A stretch of 64,000 nt of DNA from Roseovarius sp. ZX-A-9. Lineage in GTDB: Bacteria; Pseudomonadota; Alphaproteobacteria; Rhodobacterales; Rhodobacteraceae. The DNA lies in assembly GCF_028369135.1 (NCBI RefSeq), contig NZ_JAPWHW010000019.1, positions 1 to 64,000 of the forward strand, given 5' to 3'. Below are positions 53,034 through 62,937 of the stretch, in pieces. A program made the position numbers and the translations under genes. Under the pieces are notes generated by a model that saw nothing but the letters and a program-made list of their open reading frames with translations, ran no database searches and had not been told where the DNA came from. Every line of letters starts with the position of its first letter. Position 1 is the first letter of the stretch.

Positions 53034-54865
53034 GTGCGGCCAAAGAGCCTTTCGATATCGCTGAGAGCGAGGCGGACATAGGTGGGGCGGCCGTGGTTGC
53101 ACTGGCCGGAATGCGGTGTTGCCTCCATCTCGCGCAGGAGTGCGTTCATCTCGTCCGCCTGCATGCGGCGGCCCGAGCGGATCGAGCCGTGACAGGCGAC
53201 GCGGCTGAGGATTGCGTCGATGCGGATGCCAAGGGTGTCGCTGTCGTTCTGATCGGCCAGTTCGTCGAGGATATCGAGGATCAGCGCGCGGGCATCGACG
53301 GGGCCGAGGATGGCGGGCGTTTCGCGAACGGCGATGGCACCGCCGCCGAACGGCTCTATCCCGAGGCCGAAGCTGGCGAGGTCGTCTGCGATGGTCATCA
53401 GCGCGGCGCAGTCGGACTCGGAGAGGTCGACGATCTCGGGGATCAGCAGCGCCTGTGCCGCGACGCCGTTTTCCGCGCGCTGGCGTTTCAGGCGCTCGTA
53501 GACCAGCCGCTCGTGGGCGGCGTGCTGATCGACGATGACCATGCCGTCTTCGGTCTGGGCGATGATGTAGTTTTCATGCAGTTGCGCGCGCGCGGCCCCC
53601 AGCGGGTGGTTTTCGGCAGGTGCGGCGGGGGTCTCGTCCAGCACTTGCGGGCTGTCCTCGACCCGGGCGCTGTAGGCCGATTGCATCTCGGCGAAACCGG
53701 GGGAGGGGCGTGGCAGGGGGGGCTGGCTTGCGCGGTCCATCTGGTAGATGCGCGCGCCGGTCGGCTCGGGCCGGAACGCGCCCAGAGTGGCGCCCGCGAC
53801 CGTGCTTGAGGCGCGGTGGCCCTGCTCGGCCAGCGCATGGCGCAGGCCCGACACGATCAGCCCACGCGCCGTGCCCGGATCGCGAAAGCGTACCTCGGAT
53901 TTGGCGGGGTGCACGTTGACGTCCACCAAAGTGCCCTCGCATTCGATGAAGAGGGCTGCGGCGGGATGGCGGTCGCGGCTCATCAGGTCGCGGTAGGCGG
54001 CGCGCAATGCACCGGTCAGCATCTTGTCGCGCACCGGGCGGCCGTTGACGAAGAGGTATTGCGCCAGTGCCGAGCCGCGCGAATAGGTGGGCAGGGCGGC
54101 ATAGCCGGTCATGGTCAGCCCGTCGCGCTCGGCGTCGATTGCGATGGCGTTGTCGGTGAATTCGCGCCCTAGGATGCGGGTCAGGCGCTGACTCATGGCG
54201 CCCATCAGGTCGCCAGTTTCGGGATCGGCGCGAAAAACGGTGCGCCCCGCGCCGCGGCCGGACACGTCGCGCAGGGTGAAACCGATCTGCGGTTCGGCCA
54301 TCGCCAGCCGCTTGACCGTGTCGGTGATCGCCTGCGCCTCGGCCCGGTCGGTGCGCATGAATTTCAGCCGTGCCGGGGTGGCGTAAAAGAGATCGCGCAG
54401 CGTGACCACGGTGCCGCCATTCAGGGCGGTGGGTTTCACCGCGCTGGCGGTGCCGCCCGCGACGGTCATCTCGGCGGCGTCCTCGCCCGCGGCGCGAGAG
54501 GCGATGGTGAGCCGACCCACCGCACCGAGCGATGGCAGCGCCTCGCCGCGAAACCCGAAAGTGTGGATGTTGAGCAGGTCGCTGCCGTCGATCTTGGAGG
54601 TGGCGTGGCGCGCGAGGGCCAGCGGCAGGTCTTCGGGGGGGATGCCGCAGCCATCATCGGTCACGCGGATTAGCGTCTTGCCCCCGTCGGCATAGGCAAT
54701 TTCGATCCGGCGCGCGCCCGCGTCGATGGCGTTTTCCACCAGTTCCTTGACCGCAGAGGCCGGCCGTTCGACTACCTCGCCCGCCGCGATACGGTTGATC
54801 GCGGCCTCGTCCAGTGGGCGGATCTGTGGGCGGGTGTCGCTGATGTGGGGTGTCGTTTGCGCCAT
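53030..54865 (-). CDS. mutL: DNA mismatch repair protein MutL
   Basis: MutL links mismatch recognition by MutS to strand incision. The 611-residue protein has the N-terminal GHKL ATPase with [31 protein letters not shown] and [12 protein letters not shown], a Pro/Ala-rich linker from about 340 to 420, and a C-terminal domain. The endonuclease metal motif [12 protein letters not shown] is intact near 448, as are [12 protein letters not shown] and the terminal CNHGRPTYV, so this is the endonuclease-active type, usual where MutH is absent. Confidence 0.96.
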   Translation of the reverse strand: MAQTTPHISDTRPQIRPLDEAAINRIAAGEVVERPASAVKELVENAIDAGARRIEIAYADGGKTLIRVTDDGCGIPPEDLPLALARHATSKIDGSDLLNIHTFGFRGEALPSLGAVGRLTIASRAAGEDAAEMTVAGGTASAVKPTALNGGTVVTLRDLFYATPARLKFMRTDRAEAQAITDTVKRLAMAEPQIGFTLRDVSGRGAGRTVFRADPETGDLMGAMSQRLTRILGREFTDNAIAIDAERDGLTMTGYAALPTYSRGSALAQYLFVNGRPVRDKMLTGALRAAYRDLMSRDRHPAAALFIECEGTLVDVNVHPAKSEVRFRDPGTARGLIVSGLRHALAEQGHRASSTVAGATLGAFRPEPTGARIYQMDRASQPPLPRPSPGFAEMQSAYSARVEDSPQVLDETPAAPAENHPLGAARAQLHENYIIAQTEDGMVIVDQHAAHERLVYERLKRQRAENGVAAQALLIPEIVDLSESDCAALMTIADDLASFGLGIEPFGGGAIAVRETPAILGPVDARALILDILDELADQNDSDTLGIRIDAILSRVACHGSIRSGRRMQADEMNALLREMEATPHSGQCNHGRPTYVRLALSDIERLFGRT

Positions 54866-55103
54866 GCCACAAGACTTAGCATGAGGGTGTGCGATTCTGC
54901 CAGCGGCAACGGGTTGCTGGATGTGTGTCCTTTCCCGCGTAGGCCGATCAGCGGGTTCACGCCGTATGGCGGTGGCAGGCCGCTCTGCAAGGCATATATG
55001 AACCAGCAGGATAAGCCCGCCGCCGGGCTGGACACGCGGGCAAATGCGCCGAGTGTTTCGAGGCTCCGGCGCGCAAGATCAAACACTGGCAAAGGATGAC
55101 AGG

Positions 55104-55493
55104 ATGCAAAGCGAAGACATTGATGGCCGCACGCTGGAGACGATGACCGTAGAGGAGGTGGCCGAGGCGTGGGAGCAGAACCGGATCGTGCTGATCGACG
55201 TGCGCACGCCGCCGGAATACATGATGGAGCAGATCGGCGGTGCGATGCTGATGCCGATGGCGTCATTCGATCCTGACAAGCTGCCGTCACAGATGGGCAA
55301 GCGGATCGTGCTGATGTGTGGCTCTGGCGTGCGGTCGGGCAAGATGGCCAAGCTGGCGCTGGAGGGCGGGCTGGACCGGATCGCGCATATGGAGGGAGGG
55401 TTCGCCGCGTGGAAGAAGGCCGGGCAGCCCTATATCGGCGTCGAGATGGCGACCGGTGCGCCGAAGAAGGTGGCTGGCAGCACGGCCTGTTGA
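55104..55493 (+). CDS. Rhodanese-like domain protein
   Basis: The 129-residue protein is a single rhodanese domain: LIDVRTPPEYMMEQIGGAML near residue 30, the active-site loop VLMCGSGVRSGKMA with Cys near 72, and MEGGFAAWKKAGQP near the end. It may carry persulfide sulfur; the partner is unknown. The start at 55104 follows AAAGGATGACAGG. It is transcribed towards amt, with a shared terminator between. Confidence 0.88.
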   Translation: MQSEDIDGRTLETMTVEEVAEAWEQNRIVLIDVRTPPEYMMEQIGGAMLMPMASFDPDKLPSQMGKRIVLMCGSGVRSGKMAKLALEGGLDRIAHMEGGFAAWKKAGQPYIGVEMATGAPKKVAGSTAC

Positions 55494-55532
55494 GACCATC
55501 CGAGACAAAGGGGGCGTCAGAGCCACACCGCG

Positions 55533-55563
55533 AAAAAACCCCGGACGCGAACGTCCGGGGTTT
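55533..55563. terminator. Bidirectional terminator between the rhodanese gene and amt
   Basis: AAACCCCGGACG and CGTCCGGGGTTT form a perfect 12-bp stem with a CGAA tetraloop. On the minus strand six T follow, which suits the glnK-amt transcript; on the plus strand TTTCATTT follows. Confidence 0.85.
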
Positions 55564-55597
55564 CATTTCTCGCAAGGTTGGGGTCTGGGAAGGAACG

Positions 55598-57091
55598 TCA
55601 GCCTCTGGAGAAATCGGGATAGGCTTCCATGCCCAGTTCGGTCGTGTCGAGCCCGTCGATCTCGGCCTCTGCGTCGACACGGATGCCGACACTGAACTTG
55701 AGCGCGAACCACACCAGCGCCGAGGTGACGCAGACAAAGAGGCCGACGATCACGATGGATGTGATCTGGGTCAGCAGGTTGGCCGCGTCATTGGTGAAGA
55801 CCACGGCGATCGTGCCCCAGATCCCGGCGAAGAGGTGCACCGGGATGGCGCCCACGACATCGTCGATCTTGAACCGGTCAAGCATCGGCACTGCCAGCAC
55901 CACGATCAGACCACCGACACCACCGATCAGCGTCGCCGAGATCAGCGACGGCATAAGCGGCTCTGCGGTGATCGAGACGAGGCCCGCGAGTGCGCCGTTC
56001 AGGATCATCGTGAGGTCGGGTTTCTTGTACATCACCTGCGTTAGGATCAGCGCGACCACGGCCCCGGCAGCGGCTGCCGTGTTGGTGTTGGCGAAGATGC
56101 GGCTGATGTCCGCGACGTTGCCGGCGGTGTCCATGTAGAGCTGCGAGCCACCGTTGAACCCGAACCAGCCGAGCCAGAGGATGAACGTGCCGAGTGTCGC
56201 AAGCGCCAGGTTGGAACCGGGCATCGGGGTCACGCGACCGTCCTTGCTGTATTTGCCAAGGCGCGGCCCGAGGATGATCGCGCCCATCAGAGCTGCCCAG
56301 CCGCCGACCGAGTGTACCACGGTGGAACCGGCAAAATCCTGAAAGCCCATCGCATCAAGGAAACCGCCGCCCCATTTCCAGCTTGCCTGCACCGGGTAGA
56401 TGACGGCCGTCAGCACGATGACGAATGCTAGGAATGGCCACAGCTTGATCCGTTCGGCCACAGCGCCCGAGACGATGGATGCGGTGGCGGCACAGAACAT
56501 CAGCTGAAAGAAGAAATCCGATCCGACGGAAGCATAGGTCAGGTCAGGCTCTACCCCTTCAAGGCCGACAGGCTCCAGCCCGGTGATGGAAAAGGCACCG
56601 ATGATGCCGTTGATCGTCCAGCCATCGCCGGGATACATCAGGTTGTAGCCGAGGATGTAGTAGAAGATCGACGCAAGTGTGAAGAGCGCCATGTTCTTGG
56701 TCAGCTGCATGGTGACGTTCTTGGAGCGCACCAGACCGGCCTCGAGCATTGCAAAGCCGGCGGCCATGAAAAACACGAGAAAGCCCGCCACGAGGAACAT
56801 GAAGGTGGTGAAGATGAAGCCGCCCTGGTTGAAGGGCGCATAGACCGTGCCCACTGCGGATTGCGCGGCCTCGGCGGGGTCCTCGCCATTGTCGATGGCG
56901 TCCTGTGCGGCGGCGGCGGCCTGATCCAGCACGCGTTGCTTGATGGCGTCTTCGGGGGTCATGTAAGCCGCTTCGGCTGCGGCGAGGGCTTCGGCAGACG
57001 GGCCTTCCTGTGCGGCAAGTTCAGGTGTTGTGGCGGCACTGACGACAAGCGTTATCGTCAGTGCGAACAGTAGGGATTTCAGCAGTCTCAT
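55598..57091 (-). CDS. amt: Ammonium transporter
   Basis: A 497-residue Amt/Rh-family channel for ammonium uptake. It has a signal-like N terminus (MRLLKSLLFALTITLVVSAA) and an extra region of about 65 residues rich in Ala and Glu before the first core helix (FIFTTFMFLVAGFLVFFMAAGF). The Amt signatures DFAGSTVVHSVGGWAALMGA and the later WLGWFGFNGGS are intact. glnK lies 25 bases upstream on the same strand, the standard arrangement in which GlnK blocks Amt when nitrogen is sufficient. Confidence 0.95.
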   Translation of the reverse strand: MRLLKSLLFALTITLVVSAATTPELAAQEGPSAEALAAAEAAYMTPEDAIKQRVLDQAAAAAQDAIDNGEDPAEAAQSAVGTVYAPFNQGGFIFTTFMFLVAGFLVFFMAAGFAMLEAGLVRSKNVTMQLTKNMALFTLASIFYYILGYNLMYPGDGWTINGIIGAFSITGLEPVGLEGVEPDLTYASVGSDFFFQLMFCAATASIVSGAVAERIKLWPFLAFVIVLTAVIYPVQASWKWGGGFLDAMGFQDFAGSTVVHSVGGWAALMGAIILGPRLGKYSKDGRVTPMPGSNLALATLGTFILWLGWFGFNGGSQLYMDTAGNVADISRIFANTNTAAAAGAVVALILTQVMYKKPDLTMILNGALAGLVSITAEPLMPSLISATLIGGVGGLIVVLAVPMLDRFKIDDVVGAIPVHLFAGIWGTIAVVFTNDAANLLTQITSIVIVGLFVCVTSALVWFALKFSVGIRVDAEAEIDGLDTTELGMEAYPDFSRG

Positions 57092-57116
57092 GTCAGGGTT
57101 CCTTTACCTGCGCGCC

Positions 57117-57455
57117 TCAGAGCGCGTTTTCATTGGTTTCGCCGGTGCGCACGCGCATGGCCTGTTCGATGTCGATGACGAAAATCTTGCCATCACCGAT
57201 CTTGCCGGTGCGGGCAGTGGTGGAGATGGTGTCGACCACCTGATCGACCATCGCCGCAGCGACAGCGATTTCCAGTTTGACCTTGGGCACGAAGCTGACG
57301 GCATATTCGGCGCCGCGATAAATCTCGGTGTGGCCGGATTGTGCGCCGAAGCCCTTTATTTCGGTCACCATCATGCCGCGCACGCCGATGGCAGTCAGCG
57401 CCTGGCGGACCTCGTCGAGCTTGAACGGCTTGATTGTCGCAAGGATGAGTTTCAC
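57117..57455 (-). CDS. glnK: Nitrogen regulatory protein P-II
   Basis: The 112-residue protein is a complete P-II signal protein. Tyr51, the uridylylation site, lies in EIYRGAEYAV on the T-loop, and the C-terminal signature TGKIGDGKIFVIDIEQAMRVRTGE is intact. A GTG at 57455 is chosen because it gives the canonical length and the usual KLILATIKPFKL start, with AAAGGGAA upstream; an ATG eight codons earlier is less likely. I looked for a sigma-54 promoter upstream and did not find a clear one. Confidence 0.94.
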   Translation of the reverse strand: MKLILATIKPFKLDEVRQALTAIGVRGMMVTEIKGFGAQSGHTEIYRGAEYAVSFVPKVKLEIAVAAAMVDQVVDTISTTARTGKIGDGKIFVIDIEQAMRVRTGETNENAL

Positions 57456-57734
57456 GATGTTCCCTTTCGGTATCTGCACGCGTGACCCGGTGGGGCGGCG
57501 CGCATTGTGCAGGTGCAGAAAAATCGCTCGGAACGGATTTATGAAGGCTTGGGCGTGAAATTGGCCGGTCTTGCCATGGCTATGCGATTAAAAAAGTGGC
57601 AGAAACGGCTGGGTGCCTAAAAATTACGCAGCTGGAAAATGGGTATCGGGTGTCTGCCAAGGCTCTACATTCGCGGCGCAGTTCGGTATCATGGCGCAAA
57701 ACAGAGGCTCCGGGCAGGGCTGAACAGGGCTGAC

Positions 57735-59918
57735 ATGGCAAATACAGGACGCAGAAAGCCACCGCTGGTGGCCGACAGGCGCAAACCGAAAACCAAACCC
57801 AAGGCCAAACCAAAGGCCAAGCCGCGCCGTGCTGCGACGCGATCCAGAACCGCGCGTCGCGGTGGGCCGATTCGTCGCGCGGTCGGTGGACTGCTGCGGT
57901 GGGTGTGGCGGATCGTCTGGGGGATCGGTTGGCGCGTCGGTCTGGTGGCGGGGCTGATCGTCGGATTGGCGACGGGTTATGTCTATACGACGCTGCCGGA
58001 TGTGGCGCAGTTGTTGGATGGGCGCGCGCGTGGCTCTGTCACGCTGCTGGATCGGAACGGCGATGTCTTTGCGTGGCGCGGCGATCAGTTCGGCGGGGCG
58101 GTGACAGCCCAGAGTGTCTCGCGGCATCTGCGCAATGCGGTGGTGGCGACCGAGGACAAACGTTTCTACCTGCATCCGGGCATCGACCCGATCGGCATTG
58201 CCAGCGCGGTGCGCATCAACCTCAGCGAAGGCCGTGGCCCGCTGAGCGGGCATGGCGGATCGACCATAACGCAACAGACGGCCAAACTGCTCTGCCTCGG
58301 CGTCGAATATCGTGCCGAAGACTGGAAGAGCGAAGCCGAGTATGTGCGCGATTGTCGCCAGACCTCTCTGTGGCGCAAGGCCAAGGAAGCGATCTATGCG
58401 CTCGCTATGGAGGCGAAATACTCCAAGGATGAGATCCTGTCGATCTACCTCAACCGCGCCTATCTGGGGGGCGGCGCCTACGGTGCCGAAGCGGCAGCGC
58501 AGCGATATTTCGGTAAACCGGCTGCCAGCCTGAGCGCGGCGGAGGGGGCAATGCTGGCCGGGCTGCTGACCGCGCCTTCGACATTGGCGCCGACCAGCAA
58601 TATCGAGCGCTCGCAGAACCGCGCGTCGGTCGTGGTGGGGCTGATGCGCGATCAGGGGTATCTGTCCGACGAAGAAGCCCGCGCGGCGCTGAACGCGCCG
58701 GCCGAGTTGTCGGAGGCGGCTGAAGCGCAGGCGGGGGGCTATTTCGCTGATTGGGTGATGGCGTCGGGGCCGGAGTTCTTTACCCGCGACACCACCGAGG
58801 ATGTGATCATCCGCACCACTCTCGACCAGCGCATCCAGACCGCCGCCGAAGAAGCGATGCGGTACATCTTTGACGAAAAGGTGCGCGACGGGTCCAAGGC
58901 GCAGGCGGCGATTGTCGTCATGTCCGCCGATGGCGCGGTGCGCGCCATGGTAGGCGGGCGCGAGACCAAGGTGACGGGGGCCTTCAACCGCGCAACGCAG
59001 GCGCGGCGGCAGACCGGCTCGGCGTTCAAGCCGTTCGTCTATGCCACGGCGCTGGAACTGGGCTATTCCAGTCAGGCCACGGTGGTGGACGAGCCCTATT
59101 GCCTCGATATACCGGGGTCAGGCCGCTGGTGCCCCAGCAACTACGACAACAAGTTTCACGGTCGCGTGACGCTGACCGATGCGCTGAAGCATTCCTTCAA
59201 CATCCCGGCCGTCAAGGTATCCGAAAGCGTGGGCCGCGATCTGGTGCGCCGGGTTGCGAGCGACTTTGGCATCGAAAGCGATCTGGCTGCCGGTCCGGCG
59301 CTGGCGCTGGGCGCGTCGGAAAGCACGCTGCTGGAGATGACAGGAGCTTATGCGGGTATTCTCAACGGTGGCTCTTCGGTCACGCCCTACGGTCTGGTCG
59401 AGCTGCGCCTGCTGGGACAGGATGAGCCGCTGATGGGCACCGGTGGCGGGATCGGTGAAAGGGTGATTCACGAAGAGGCCGCGCAGGAGCTGATCTATAT
59501 GATGCACCAGGTGGTCACATCCGGAAGCGGCCGCCGAGCCAATCTTCCCGACCGCGAGGCAGCCGGCAAGACCGGCACGACGCAGGCGGCGCGCGATGCC
59601 TGGTTCCTTGGCTTTACCGCCGATTATGTGACGGGTGTCTGGATGGGGTATGACGACAACACCCCCCTGACCGGCGTTACCGGTGGCGGCCTGCCGGCGG
59701 AAATCTGGCACGAGACAATGATACGTGTTGACGAAGGCGTGCCGGTGCGCCCGCTGCCGATGATGCGGGCGCCCGCGCGCCCGACCCAGAGCCTGAGCCC
59801 CGAAGGAAGTGAGCCGAACGCTCAGACCCAACCGCAACGCCAGCCGCAGCACACGCCGGGCAATGAGCGCAAGAAGCCGATAGAGAATATCCTGCGCAAA
59901 CTGCTGGGGGGTGGCTGA
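57735..59918 (+). CDS. Class A penicillin-binding protein (PBP1A family)
   Basis: A bifunctional peptidoglycan synthase anchored in the inner membrane. The 727-residue protein has a very basic cytosolic N terminus with repeated KPKAKP units (residues about 18-32), one membrane helix near 68-88, a GT51 glycosyltransferase domain (ATEDKRFYLHPGID, GGSTITQQTAK) and a transpeptidase domain with SxxK in TGSAFKP near 438 and KTG in AGKTGTTQ near 617. The last 70 residues are Pro/Gln-rich. The start at 57735 leaves a weak binding site. Confidence 0.94.
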   Translation: MANTGRRKPPLVADRRKPKTKPKAKPKAKPRRAATRSRTARRGGPIRRAVGGLLRWVWRIVWGIGWRVGLVAGLIVGLATGYVYTTLPDVAQLLDGRARGSVTLLDRNGDVFAWRGDQFGGAVTAQSVSRHLRNAVVATEDKRFYLHPGIDPIGIASAVRINLSEGRGPLSGHGGSTITQQTAKLLCLGVEYRAEDWKSEAEYVRDCRQTSLWRKAKEAIYALAMEAKYSKDEILSIYLNRAYLGGGAYGAEAAAQRYFGKPAASLSAAEGAMLAGLLTAPSTLAPTSNIERSQNRASVVVGLMRDQGYLSDEEARAALNAPAELSEAAEAQAGGYFADWVMASGPEFFTRDTTEDVIIRTTLDQRIQTAAEEAMRYIFDEKVRDGSKAQAAIVVMSADGAVRAMVGGRETKVTGAFNRATQARRQTGSAFKPFVYATALELGYSSQATVVDEPYCLDIPGSGRWCPSNYDNKFHGRVTLTDALKHSFNIPAVKVSESVGRDLVRRVASDFGIESDLAAGPALALGASESTLLEMTGAYAGILNGGSSVTPYGLVELRLLGQDEPLMGTGGGIGERVIHEEAAQELIYMMHQVVTSGSGRRANLPDREAAGKTGTTQAARDAWFLGFTADYVTGVWMGYDDNTPLTGVTGGGLPAEIWHETMIRVDEGVPVRPLPMMRAPARPTQSLSPEGSEPNAQTQPQRQPQHTPGNERKKPIENILRKLLGGG

Positions 59919-59931
59919 ACGACCGTGGCCG

Positions 59932-59952
59932 AGATTTTTCGCAGAAAAATCT
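59932..59952. terminator. Palindromic hairpin after the penicillin-binding protein gene
   Basis: AGATTTTTC and GAAAAATCT are perfect 9-bp arms around GCA, 14 bases after the stop codon. It lies between this gene and the convergent mlaC, and could serve as a terminator for either. Its A/T arms with a CG-type centre resemble the palindromes after sthA. Confidence 0.5.
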
Positions 59953-59991
59953 ACGGAGCCGCCGGTTGTGATGGGTGGTGAATGACCGCGT

Positions 59992-60600
59992 TTAGCCCGC
60001 GGTTTTCAGGTCCGCGATCAACGCGTCGATATTGCCCTTGCGCCGGTCCAGCATCGAGCCGATTTCGGTCCGTTCACTCAGGCGCAGGCTGATGCCTTCG
60101 ATGACCATGTCGAAGAACAGGTCCTTACCCGACCGGTCAGACACCAGAAATCGCACCTCGAAGGGCGCTTCGCCACGCAGGTAGACGGTTGAGGTGACTT
60201 CGTGCCAGGATTTGACCTCGCGCACGCCCTTGACCTCGATCTTGCCGCCGGCGAATTCGTTGAACCGCTTGCCATATTTGCGCGCCACATAGCCACGGAA
60301 CGCATCCGTATAGGCGCGCATCTGGGCGGCGCTGGCGCGTCGGGAATCGGCGCCAAGCGTCGAACGGGCGATGATGTTCACATCGGCATATTTGCGGAAG
60401 ATCGTTTCGAAATCCCTGATCATCGACGACAGCGGTTTACCCGAGGCGATCACGCGATTGATGTCACCTACCACCTGATCAACCAGCGCCTTGGCGCGGG
60501 CCTCGGTCAGGGCGACGGCACCGGTCGCGGGCAGGGCTGCGATCAGGGCAGCGGCAAACCCGGTCTTGAGGGCCGTGCGTCGGGACGTATCATTCGGCAT
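59992..60600 (-). CDS. mlaC: MlaC-type phospholipid-binding protein
   Basis: MlaC carries phospholipids between the outer-membrane MlaA complex and the inner-membrane MlaFEDB transporter. The 202-residue protein has a twin-arginine signal (TSRRTALKTGFAAALIAAL), so it is probably exported folded via Tat, which is not the case in E. coli. The mature part follows the family pattern, with FETIFRKYADVNIIARSTLG and YTDAFRGYVARKYGKRF. The start at 60600 follows GGAGA. It overlaps mlaA by 11 bases. Confidence 0.88.
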   Translation of the reverse strand: MPNDTSRRTALKTGFAAALIAALPATGAVALTEARAKALVDQVVGDINRVIASGKPLSSMIRDFETIFRKYADVNIIARSTLGADSRRASAAQMRAYTDAFRGYVARKYGKRFNEFAGGKIEVKGVREVKSWHEVTSTVYLRGEAPFEVRFLVSDRSGKDLFFDMVIEGISLRLSERTEIGSMLDRRKGNIDALIADLKTAG

Positions 60601-61372
60601 AGGGGTCTCCATATGGATCACTCGGGCTGGCAGAACCAGTGTCATAGGGATCTAGATAATTGTCGCTGCCGTCTTTCCCAACCTTGAACCTGCGGTTCTG
60701 AAGATAAAGTGAGCGGGAAGCCGCGTAGCTGTCGGCGCTGTCGTAGAGAACCGAATCGATTGCGTCGCTGTAGCGTCCGCGCGCGCTGAGCCGGGATGAG
60801 ACCGCGGCGGCGGTGCCGTAATAGGTTTCGGGCGTGCCGACCACGTAGCTGAGAGGGTTGGTGAAGATGTCCACTGCCTTGCCGACGGCGTCACGGGTCG
60901 TCGCGGGCCCCATCAGCGGCAATTCCAGATACGGGCCTTCGTTCACGCCCCAGACATAGAGCGTCTGGCCGAAATCGGCACCGTTCTCGGCCGGCATGTT
61001 CAGATCGGTTGCGGTGTCAAACAGCCCGCCGAGCCCGATCGTGGTGTTGACCAGGAAGCGGTAGAAATCCTCGGTCGCGGCCTTGCCGTTGCCTTGCAAT
61101 ATGCTGTTGGCAATGGCGGCGGGGAGCGACAGGTTATTGGAAAAATTGCCGATCACCGTTTCGATATCATCGGGGATCGCCTTGGAATAACCCGTGCCGG
61201 CCGGGCGCAGCACGGCCCTGTCGATGCTGCGGTTAAAGGCATGCATGCGACGGTTTTCCGCCTCGTAGGGGTCAAATGGCGCGCCGCGTGTCAAGGCGGG
61301 ATCGGGCTGGGTACAGCCCGCAACAAGCACCACGGTGAAACCGAGAATTGTCAGCAGGGCAGGCCGCAGCAT
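60590..61372 (-). CDS. mlaA: MlaA-type outer-membrane lipoprotein
   Basis: MlaA (VacJ) removes misplaced phospholipids from the outer leaflet of the outer membrane and hands them to MlaC. The 260-residue protein has a lipoprotein signal with the lipobox LVAGC, then the VacJ core: DPYEAENRRMHAFNRSIDRAVLRP, NNLSLPAAIANSILQGN, NTTIGLGGLFD and GVNEGPYLELPLMGP. A Tyr/Asp/Ser-rich tail ends the protein. ATG at 61372 is used; an in-frame GTG at 61381 is possible. mlaFED genes are not adjacent. Confidence 0.92.
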   Translation of the reverse strand: MLRPALLTILGFTVVLVAGCTQPDPALTRGAPFDPYEAENRRMHAFNRSIDRAVLRPAGTGYSKAIPDDIETVIGNFSNNLSLPAAIANSILQGNGKAATEDFYRFLVNTTIGLGGLFDTATDLNMPAENGADFGQTLYVWGVNEGPYLELPLMGPATTRDAVGKAVDIFTNPLSYVVGTPETYYGTAAAVSSRLSARGRYSDAIDSVLYDSADSYAASRSLYLQNRRFKVGKDGSDNYLDPYDTGSASPSDPYGDPYAE

Positions 61373-61575
61373 GCGGGTCACGTAAGAAGCGGTCAAAAGA
61401 TCAAATCCGGGCTATTTTCTGCGATGCATTAGTCAATCAGTTACATAAACCGATCCATGATCAAGAAAACAGACCGCAGATCGCGACACGCCAACCCGTG
61501 GCAGAAAAGAGACGCCCCAAAAAGGCGCCGCAGCTGCCGCGGCATGGGTCGCGAAGTACAGTTTTATGGGGCTTC

Positions 61576-62937
61576 ATGCAAGTGTTGCGCGCATCACGCG
61601 GGTTTGAACAGGGCCTTGTTCGGGGCCGGTCGGAGCTGCGCGCGGCATTGCGCGGCACCCGTGGGCTGATCTGGTGCGTGGCCCTCTTCGGCGTTGCGGT
61701 CAATCTGCTGCTTCTGACCGGCCCGCTTTACATGCTGCAGGTGTATGATCGGGTCCTCTCCAGTCGTTCGGTAGAGGCATTGCTGGTGCTGTCGGTGCTG
61801 GTGTTTTTCCTGTTTTCTGTCATGGCGGTGCTTGATTTCGTGCGTGCCCGGCTGGTGGCGCGGATTGCTGCCCGGTTGCAGGTGCGATTGCGGGCGCGGG
61901 TGTTCGAGGCGGGTTTGCGCCACGCTTCGCTCGGGTCGCAGGAGGGGTTGCCGCAGGCGCTGCGTGATCTGGGGGCGGTGCAGCAGGTGCTGGCCGCTCC
62001 GATCATGATCACCCTGCTCGACCTGCCGTGGACGCCGCTATTTTTGCTGTGCATCTTTGTCTTTCACCCATGGCTGGGGTTGCTGGCCTGCGGCGGTGCA
62101 GTGGTGCTGATCGGGCTGGCCATGTTCAACCAGTTCAGCATCAAGGATGCCGAGGCGGAAGCCGCGCGCGCCGCCGCCCATGCCGCGCGCTTGGCAGATG
62201 ATCTGGGTGCCGGGGCGCAGACGGTGCGTGCGTTGGGCATGCAGCAGGCAGCCCTTGCGCATTGGAGCAGCAGCCATGCGGCGGCGCTGAAAACCGAGAC
62301 GGCTGCCGGCGATCTTGGGGGCGGGTTTGCCGCGGCGTCGCGCGGCCTGCGCCTGATCTTGCAATCGGCGATGCTGGGCCTCGGGGCGTTTTTGGTGTTG
62401 CGCGGTGCGCTGTCGCCGGGGGCGATGATTGCCACTTCGGTTCTGGCGGGGCGAGCGCTTGCACCGGTCGAGCAGGTCATCGGTGGCTGGCCGGTGATCC
62501 AGCGCGGGATGAAGGCGTGGCGCGCTCTGGGCGCGACTCTGGGGGCGTATCCGCCGTTGCCGCCGCGCACCGAATTGCCGCGCCCCGCACCGGGGCTGCA
62601 TGTCAGCCTGCTGAGCGTGGCACCGCCCGACTGCCATGGCGGATGTTGCCGAGGCACCGGTGCGCGGGCTTCTGACGACGGGTGCGCTTGCTTTGCTGCT
62701 GCTGGTCGGCGGCTTTGGCGGTTGGGCGACGCAGGCCCGGATTGCGGCGGCGGTGGTGGTGCCTGCGCGCGTTGCGGCCCCAGAAGGCCAGCGCATCATC
62801 CAGCACCCGCGCGGCGGCGTGGTGACGCAGCTGCTGGTCCGCGATGGCCGTCATGTCGCGGTTGGCGATGTGTTGCTGGTGCTCGACGCGTCCGAACTGC
62901 ATTCGGAGCGGGCGCTTGTGCAGGCGGAGCTGGATGA
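61576..62937 (+). pseudogene. Type I secretion ABC transporter lacking its ATPase domain
   Basis: From 61576 the first 350 or so codons are a normal PrtD-like membrane domain (LTGPLYMLQVYDRVLSSRSVEAL, then LLDLPWTPLFLLCIFVFHPWLG and the linker ending LLSVAPPD). Immediately after, at about 62632, the frame enters hlyD sequence out of register and runs on as Cys/Gly/Arg-rich nonsense to a stop at 62937. No Walker A, signature or Walker B motif exists. A deletion of about 0.7 kb covering the whole nucleotide-binding domain explains this. It could be a real loss or an assembly fault. Confidence 0.82.

Noticed and set aside
57456..57734. Sigma-54 or NtrC site upstream of glnK-amt
   Set aside because: I looked for GG-N10-GC with TGGCA/TTGC context and for NtrC-type palindromes and found no convincing match.
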